From: Williamsia sp. 1138
GTDB taxonomy: Bacteria > Actinomycetota > Actinomycetes > Mycobacteriales > Mycobacteriaceae
Length of the DNA: 64,000 nucleotides
Direction: 5' to 3'
Assembly (NCBI RefSeq): GCF_002095435.2
Contig: NZ_MJEJ02000040.1
Location: forward strand, 62,001-126,000
Positions 59,462 through 64,000 of this stretch are shown here, in pieces (the first letter of the stretch is position 1; every line of letters starts with the position of its first letter). The position numbers and the translations under genes were made by a program. Under the pieces are notes generated by a model that ran no database searches, had not been told where the DNA came from, and saw nothing but the letters and a program-made list of their open reading frames with translations.

Positions 59462-60268
59462 TCAGCGTGCGAGCGCGGCCTCGGTCATCCGCTGCAGATA
59501 GCGGTGATTGAGCCTGGCCCTCGAGATGAGCACCACGAAGTCAGCCATGTCGAAGTCCGAGTCGTAGGACGGTGGACCGCACACAGCAGCCCCGATGCGC
59601 ATGCAGCCCTGCACCATCGGGGGGATCTTCACGCGACCTGGATCGGCGATGTCATCGAGCCCTCGACCATCGACGCTGACGGGGTTCTTCGGAGTCATGC
59701 GCAGGTCGGGATCGGAAAGGTTGAGGCCGTAGGCAAAGTCCCGGACCCTGCGGACCAGTGAGCCGCGGGGCCCGCCGTCCTCCATACGGACCGAGGCACA
59801 TCCGATGGCGTGCTCATGACCGGTGAGCTCCTGGTACTTCAGGACTCCGGCCCAGAGCAAACCCATCACCGCTCCGCTGCGGTGTTCGGAATGGACGGCG
59901 GCGCGGCCCAACTCGACGAGGTTGGGCCTCATGGCGTCGAAACCCTCACTGAACTCGAAGATCGTATCGGTGAAGTAACCACCCGCTGCCACGGCGCCGT
60001 GCGGAGGCAGGAGCCGGAAGGTGCCGACCACCTCCCCCGAGGACTCCGCGCGGGCCACCATGTGGTCGCAGTGACTGTCGAATTGGTCGATGTCGATCAT
60101 CTCGCCGGTGTGTTCGCCGCGCACCGCGTTGGGCAGGGTGGCCCCCATCTCGTCGGCAAACAGTTTGTAGCGCAGACGTTCTGCGTGTTCGATGTCGACG
60201 GGGTCGGTGGTCAGGCTGATGGAATACCCGTTTTCAGTGGCTGCGGGAATGAGCGGGGTGATCGTCAT
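59462..60268 (-). CDS. GNAT-fold N-acyltransferase (OlsB/autoinducer-synthase-like)
   Basis: 268 residues from ATG 60268; GAAGGAG lies 9 nt upstream, so the longer open frame to 60406 is rejected. The N-terminal pattern AERLRYKLFADEMGA, then VARAESSGEVVGTFRLLPP and LVELGRAAVHSEHRSGAVMGLLWAGV, resembles the Acetyltransf_5 group. That group holds ornithine-lipid OlsB enzymes and is related to acyl-homoserine-lactone synthases. It probably moves an acyl group from ACP or CoA to an amine. Beside an amine hydroxylase it may acylate a hydroxylamine to a hydroxamate. Its first 35 nt overlap the end of the MFS gene. Confidence 0.8.
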   Translation of the reverse strand: MTITPLIPAATENGYSISLTTDPVDIEHAERLRYKLFADEMGATLPNAVRGEHTGEMIDIDQFDSHCDHMVARAESSGEVVGTFRLLPPHGAVAAGGYFTDTIFEFSEGFDAMRPNLVELGRAAVHSEHRSGAVMGLLWAGVLKYQELTGHEHAIGCASVRMEDGGPRGSLVRRVRDFAYGLNLSDPDLRMTPKNPVSVDGRGLDDIADPGRVKIPPMVQGCMRIGAAVCGPPSYDSDFDMADFVVLISRARLNHRYLQRMTEAALAR

Positions 60269-61886
60269 GGATGTGCACTCCTTCGGGGGCTGTGGCTGCG
60301 GATCGTTGGCGATCGGCACGGATGAGGCCGTAGACGGCGAACGTGAACACGGTCGCGGCAGCGGCTGCCGCGAGCAGAGCCGCCTGCAATCCCGCCGCGG
60401 ACGCATCGCGGACCAGTCGGGTGATCTCGGACAGTGCGGCGTTGTACTGGTCCGGGATGAACGAGAGGATCTGGAGGCCGGCGCCGGAACCCAGACCGTC
60501 GGTGATGGCGGCAGACTCCGCGGGCGGGACGTCGACGGGAACGCCCCCGACCGTCAGTGAGGCCAGATCATCCTTGGCGCTCGACGTGGCGAAGTGGGTG
60601 AACAAGGCTCCCATGCCCGCTATCCCGATGACGGTGCCGATCTGCCTCGCGGTACTGACGACGCCGGTCGCCATCCCGGCGTCGGCTTCGCGGACGAACG
60701 TCAGGGCCGCGTCCGAGGCGATGGCGCTCATCATTCCGACTCCCAGGCCGGCGACGACCATCCCCGTGATGAAGTGTGTCCACCCGGTGTCGGCGGAGAT
60801 TCCCGTCATGGCCCAGAGTCCCGCCGCGATGAGCGCGGTCGAGAGCGGCACCACCTGATGCATCGGTAGCTTGCGTGTGACGATCATCCCCACCGGCGCA
60901 CCGACCACACATGCGATCGTCAGCGGCAGCGCCCGGACCCCGGCCTCGAACGGGGTGAACTCCAACGTGTTCATGAAGTACAGGGCCAGGTAATTGGTTG
61001 CGGCGATGAGGGTGCCGGAGGTGATGAATGCCGCGAGCGAGACGCCCGCGAATCCCGGCCTGCGCACCACCGACAGGTCCATCAGCGGATCACTCACGCG
61101 CAGTTCCCACAGCACGAATGCAACGGCAAACAACGCGGCGAGGGCGAACAACCCGAGGATCAGCGGCGAGGTCCAGCCTTTGGCGTTTCCTTCGATGATT
61201 GCGTACACCGCGGTCACCAAGGTGATGCTGAGGGTGACGGTACCCAGGACGTCCACCCGGCGGGTCGTGTCGCCCAGTGATTCCTCGACCCGCACGAGCG
61301 CGACCACCAGTGCAACCGCGCCGATCGGGATGTTCACGAAGAAGATCGATGGCCAGCCGAACGCGTCCACGAGTGCGCCGCCGAGGAGTGGCCCGGCGGC
61401 GCTGCCTGCGCCCATCACGGCTCCGTAGACGGCGATCGCGGTGGAGCGTCCCTTGCCCACGGGGTAGACGGCCGCGATCATCGGCAGCGAGACACCCAGC
61501 ATGATGGCACCGCCGAGGCCCTGCACCACGCGCACCGCGTCGAGGGTGGTGATGTTGCCCGCCATTGCACAACCGATCGAGGCGGCCACGAAGAGTGCGA
61601 GACCACTGACGTACATTCGCTTGCGGCCCAAGCGATCTCCGAGAGTCGCCGCGGTGAGCAGGAACGCGGCCATGGGTAGGGCGTAGCCGTCGACCACCCA
61701 CTGCAGACCGCTGAGGTCCGCCGACAGGTCGGACTGGATGTCGGCGAGCGCCGCCGAGACGATGGTCATGTCGAGGAGCAACATGAAGACGCCGAGGCAC
61801 ACCACGGTCAGGGTGGTGCGGGCGTGTGGAGCGCGGGCGCCCAGCGTGGTTGCCGACGTGGTCTGTTCCGGGGCGCGGTGACTCAC
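60234..61886 (-). CDS. MFS multidrug/siderophore exporter, DHA2 (14-TM) type
   Basis: 550 residues from GTG 61886. It has fourteen predicted membrane helices. Motif A is DRLGRKRMYVSGLALFV between helices 2 and 3, and the motif C region GAVMGAGSAAGPLLGGALVDAFGWPSIFFVNIPIGA is typical of DHA2 drug:H+ antiporters. An outside loop (TVGGVPVDVPPAESAAITDGL) precedes the last helix, as in EmrB-like proteins. It lies first in the operon with the acyltransferase and N-hydroxylase and overlaps the acyltransferase by 35 nt. Export of the product of those two enzymes is therefore likely. Confidence 0.92.
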   Translation of the reverse strand: MSHRAPEQTTSATTLGARAPHARTTLTVVCLGVFMLLLDMTIVSAALADIQSDLSADLSGLQWVVDGYALPMAAFLLTAATLGDRLGRKRMYVSGLALFVAASIGCAMAGNITTLDAVRVVQGLGGAIMLGVSLPMIAAVYPVGKGRSTAIAVYGAVMGAGSAAGPLLGGALVDAFGWPSIFFVNIPIGAVALVVALVRVEESLGDTTRRVDVLGTVTLSITLVTAVYAIIEGNAKGWTSPLILGLFALAALFAVAFVLWELRVSDPLMDLSVVRRPGFAGVSLAAFITSGTLIAATNYLALYFMNTLEFTPFEAGVRALPLTIACVVGAPVGMIVTRKLPMHQVVPLSTALIAAGLWAMTGISADTGWTHFITGMVVAGLGVGMMSAIASDAALTFVREADAGMATGVVSTARQIGTVIGIAGMGALFTHFATSSAKDDLASLTVGGVPVDVPPAESAAITDGLGSGAGLQILSFIPDQYNAALSEITRLVRDASAAGLQAALLAAAAAATVFTFAVYGLIRADRQRSAATAPEGVHIHDDHPAHSRSH

Positions 61887-62213
61887 CGGCCGCTCGTTCC
61901 CGCGGCTACCGCCCGGTCATCAAGCGTCGGGTCGTAGATCTCGAAGAAATCGGTCAATTCGGCCACCCCCCACTTGAATTGGCGTCGGTCGCACGGTGCG
62001 TACTTCGTGGTGCTAGGAATATCCGGTCCTGAGGCATTCGAAACCCTGGAGATATCAGATGGGTCGGCAGCGGAAGTTGCCGTGAATTACTTACCGGTCA
62101 TCCGTACGAGTGCGTCGTGCACCGGCGTGAACTGCGAAGATGGCGAACGGCTTCCGTGCGAGGAGTTTTCCGAACTCGCGAAATAGAGGTCGATTTTTCG
62201 CATTTTCCGGAAA
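61887..62213. other. 327-bp intergenic region, AT-richer, with a doubtful small ORF
   Basis: This should hold the promoter of the MFS operon. GC is visibly lower than in the flanks. A plus-strand frame (61974-62186, or GTG 62082-62186) encodes a Cys-containing peptide (RTSASCTGVNC) with only a faint likeness to DUF397. I do not call it a gene. No canonical IdeR/DmdR iron box was found by eye. Confidence 0.35.
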
Positions 62214-63407
62214 CTAACGCATGATCCTGTTCATGAACCTGGTGGCGTCGTCGACAGATGTCGCCATCGTCGTGAAGTGGTCGTCTTCCGGATAGACGTG
62301 GACTTCCACCGGTTCGCGGTTGGCCACCATTTCGGAGACCAACGAGGCGGGGAACGGGATCGGCACATCGATGTCTTGCAGCCCGTGCCCCAGGAACACC
62401 GGCCGGTCGTAGCCGCTTGCGGGCGTCTCCATGTGCCGGCGCAGGACGCCGTAGGCATCGGGCAGCGATGACACCGGCTTCATGAACGCCGCCCGCAGGT
62501 CGCGGCCGTCCATGAGGTTCTTGAACGAGGTAAGGCACATCGTCTCCGCGGTATCGACGAGCTGGCGGCCGAGCGGGGTGAGCAGACCGTCCACATCCAG
62601 ATCTCGCCGCGCGTCGCGTAGGCCGGCCACGATGTACATCGCGTAGGTGGTCAGACCGGCGGGGAGGATCACCGGCGGAAACCCGGGTCCGCCGAACTGC
62701 ACGAGCCACTCGATGTTCGCGGGGGTCCCTGTTCCTACGACGCCGCGGTAGTCGAGTCCCGATCCGGCATCGAGTTCGGTGGCGCGCCTGCCCGCGTTCA
62801 GCGCCGCTCCGGCACCCTGGGACTGACCGGTGATGGCATATTTCGGTGACAGGGGCAGCCCCATCTGATGGGCGGCCTTGACCGAGTCGATGACCGAACT
62901 CGCCTGCACCCGTGAGTTCAGGTAACTCATCAGCCCGGGTGTGCCCTGGCCCGCGTAGTCGGTGCCCACGATGGCGTATCCCTGGGCGAGCCAGTGCTCG
63001 AGCAACGCCAACACTCGCGGTCCGAGTCGGTTCGCGGACGGCGTGCAGTCGTCGCCCAGTCCGACGGTGCCGTGGGCCCACGCGATGACCGGCCAGCCCC
63101 CTGGCGGCGCCTGACCCCGGGGGACATAGACGAAAGCGGTGCTGGTCGCCCGATCGGTGTGCTGGTTGGGCGTGGAGTAGAGGATTCGGAAAGCGTCCCC
63201 GACCGGTGCCTGCACCAACTCTGGATCCAGAGGCACCGATCGGATCAGGGTGCCGGGCACATCGGGGATCGGGCCGTCGTACTGTCGGGCGTCGAGTCCG
63301 GACCACCGTGGCTGATCGTCGACAACGGGTGCGGGCGCGGCCAGAGCGGTGACAGGCACCGTCAGCAGTAACAGCGCCAGTGCGAGAACGAGAGCCCGGG
63401 CACCCAC
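62214..63407 (-). CDS. Secreted lipase (LIP family)
   Basis: 397 residues from GTG 63407. A signal peptide ends near ALAAP (about residue 24). Alpha/beta hydrolase of the secretory lipase family (PF03583): WAHGTVGLGDDCTPS oxyanion region, GTDYAGQGTPG, nucleophile Ser in GQSQGAGAA (about 195), Asp in GLQDIDVP and His in PEDDHFT near the C terminus. Mycolic actinomycetes have several such extracellular triacylglycerol lipases. A TAACGT -10 box (63414-63419, minus strand) lies 6 nt before the start. It is divergent from gtrA and probably monocistronic. Confidence 0.92.
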   Translation of the reverse strand: MGARALVLALALLLLTVPVTALAAPAPVVDDQPRWSGLDARQYDGPIPDVPGTLIRSVPLDPELVQAPVGDAFRILYSTPNQHTDRATSTAFVYVPRGQAPPGGWPVIAWAHGTVGLGDDCTPSANRLGPRVLALLEHWLAQGYAIVGTDYAGQGTPGLMSYLNSRVQASSVIDSVKAAHQMGLPLSPKYAITGQSQGAGAALNAGRRATELDAGSGLDYRGVVGTGTPANIEWLVQFGGPGFPPVILPAGLTTYAMYIVAGLRDARRDLDVDGLLTPLGRQLVDTAETMCLTSFKNLMDGRDLRAAFMKPVSSLPDAYGVLRRHMETPASGYDRPVFLGHGLQDIDVPIPFPASLVSEMVANREPVEVHVYPEDDHFTTMATSVDDATRFMNRIMR

Positions 63408-63461
63408 ATCTCGACGTTAGGCGATCGAAGCACCGTACGTAAGGCCTCCGAGTGCAGAAGC

Positions 63462-63467
63462 TAGGGT
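63462..63467 (+). promoter_or_regulatory. Candidate -10 box of the GtrA gene (leaderless)
   Basis: TAGGGT ends 6 nt before GTG 63474. The lipase -10 box faces the other way at 63414-63419, giving compact divergent promoters in a 66-bp gap. Confidence 0.45.
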
Positions 63468-63473
63468 GTCGGG

Positions 63474-63968
63474 GTGTCAGATGAGCCGGCGGAGGAACGC
63501 CGAACGCATGAGCAGTTCGGGTCGGCCCATGCGCCGATGCCGATCGAACTGCCGCTCGACGATCAAGAGGCCTCCACCGACGTCGACTTGAAGACCCAGC
63601 TCATCCGGTTCGTCATCACCGGAGCCGGTTCGGGCATTCTCGACTTCGGGCTGACGCTGCTGCTGCAATACGTCTTCGGCGCCCCTGAATGGGCAGCCAA
63701 GGCGGTTGGTTTCGTCTGCGGAACGACGATGGCCTACCTCATCAATCGGCGCTGGACGTTCCGTGCGGAGCCGAGCGCCGCACGTTTCTTCGCTGTCGCA
63801 CTGCTCTATCTGGTGACGTTTGCGGTGCAGGTCGGCATCTACACGGGCCTGTCGCGGCTCTGGGATGAGCAGATCCACTGGAGCCTGCTCGCCTTTGTGA
63901 TCGCTCAGGGTACTGCGACGGTCATCAATTTCGTGGTCCAGCGAGCGGTCATCTTCAAGATCCGGTAG
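63474..63968 (+). CDS. GtrA family membrane protein (Rv3789-like)
   Basis: 164 residues from GTG 63474. A polar N-terminal tail of about 40 residues is followed by four membrane helices typical of GtrA: IRFVITGAGSGILDFGLTLLL, AAKAVGFVCGTTMAYLINRRWTF, FFAVALLYLVTFAVQ and LLAFVIAQGTATVINFVVQRAVIF. The NRRWTF motif is a GtrA hallmark. M. tuberculosis Rv3789 lies next to dprE1 and has been linked to arabinan synthesis, either in decaprenyl-phospho-arabinose translocation or as an AftA partner. Here it is about 14 kb from dprE1. Confidence 0.88.
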   Translation: MSDEPAEERRTHEQFGSAHAPMPIELPLDDQEASTDVDLKTQLIRFVITGAGSGILDFGLTLLLQYVFGAPEWAAKAVGFVCGTTMAYLINRRWTFRAEPSAARFFAVALLYLVTFAVQVGIYTGLSRLWDEQIHWSLLAFVIAQGTATVINFVVQRAVIFKIR

Positions 63969-63970
63969 TC

Positions 63971-64000
63971 CGGTCTTGGTGGGTTCTGGTGAGGGCGACC
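63971..64000. repeat. Second copy of the dispersed hairpin element (truncated)
   Basis: The sequence right after the GtrA stop shares TCTTGGTGGGTTCTGG and a nearby CGACC with the hairpin at 8677-8743. The window ends before a right arm could appear. Confidence 0.5.

Noticed and set aside
61890-62060. IdeR/DmdR iron box upstream of the MFS/acyltransferase/hydroxylase operon
   Set aside because: Searched by eye for TTAGG-CCTAA type dyads; only a weak CTAGGAATATCC was found. A weight-matrix scan would be decisive.
61974-62186. 70-codon ORF as a DUF397 or MbtH-like gene
   Set aside because: No MbtH signature (no NPFDD or conserved Trp residues), and DUF397 likeness is limited to a few residues; no ribosome site.

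Overview
The window reads as chromosomal DNA of a mycolic-acid-containing actinomycete (order Mycobacteriales). GC is high, GTG and TTG starts are common, and the core is a nearly complete mycolyl-arabinogalactan locus. LGFP-repeat mycolyltransferases, a GorA-like N-hydroxylase and the gene order fit Gordonia best. The genus is an inference; the order-level placement is secure. No tRNA, rRNA, CRISPR array, transposase or phage gene was seen.

Layout. 1-4026: tail of a membrane protein, a mycothiol-dependent isomerase-type protein and a large multicopper oxidase lipoprotein. 4192-7586 (minus): two coupled dynamin-like GTPases resembling IniA/IniC. 7677-8676 (plus): an ECF sigma factor overlapping a SnoaL-fold protein. 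8755-9081 (minus): a very acidic small protein. 9236-31085 (plus): glf, glfT2, decaprenyl-phosphoribose-phosphate phosphatase, ubiA, aftB, two mycolyltransferases, a lipoprotein, a Culp6-type cutinase, an F420 oxidoreductase, fadD32, pks13 and accD4. 31180-41910 (minus): a small membrane protein, then embB, embA and embC, convergent with accD4. 41982-45268 (plus): aroQ, a PAP2_3 phosphatase and a membrane protein. 45351-49473 (minus): aftA, dprE2 and dprE1, transcribed dprE1 to aftA. 49565-63407: accessory genes, namely an SDR, a phytoene-desaturase-like oxidoreductase, a DUF4259 protein, an F420 enzyme, a WS/DGAT acyltransferase, a cyclase plus ThDP-enzyme pair, a DUF2200 protein, an MFS / N-acyltransferase / N-hydroxylase cassette and a secreted lipase. 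63474-63968: the GtrA-family protein that sits next to dprE1 in Mycobacterium tuberculosis.

How the genes fit together. DprE1/DprE2, UbiA and its phosphatase make the arabinose donor decaprenyl-phospho-arabinose. Glf and GlfT2 make the galactan. AftA, EmbA/B/C and AftB build and cap the arabinan. FadD32, AccD4 and Pks13 make the mycolate precursor, and the secreted mycolyltransferases load mycolates onto the wall. Relative to M. tuberculosis Rv3789-Rv3809c the order is conserved, with two insertions: aroQ/PAP2/membrane protein between aftA and embC, and about 14 kb of accessory genes between dprE1 and gtrA.

Regulatory signals include several TANNNT -10 boxes only 6-8 nt before start codons (candidate leaderless mRNAs), two CRP/GlxR-type sites, a 19-bp tandem repeat before glf and four strong hairpin terminators. 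One terminator appears to belong to a dispersed repeat family. All function calls come from reading the translations by eye; no database search was run.
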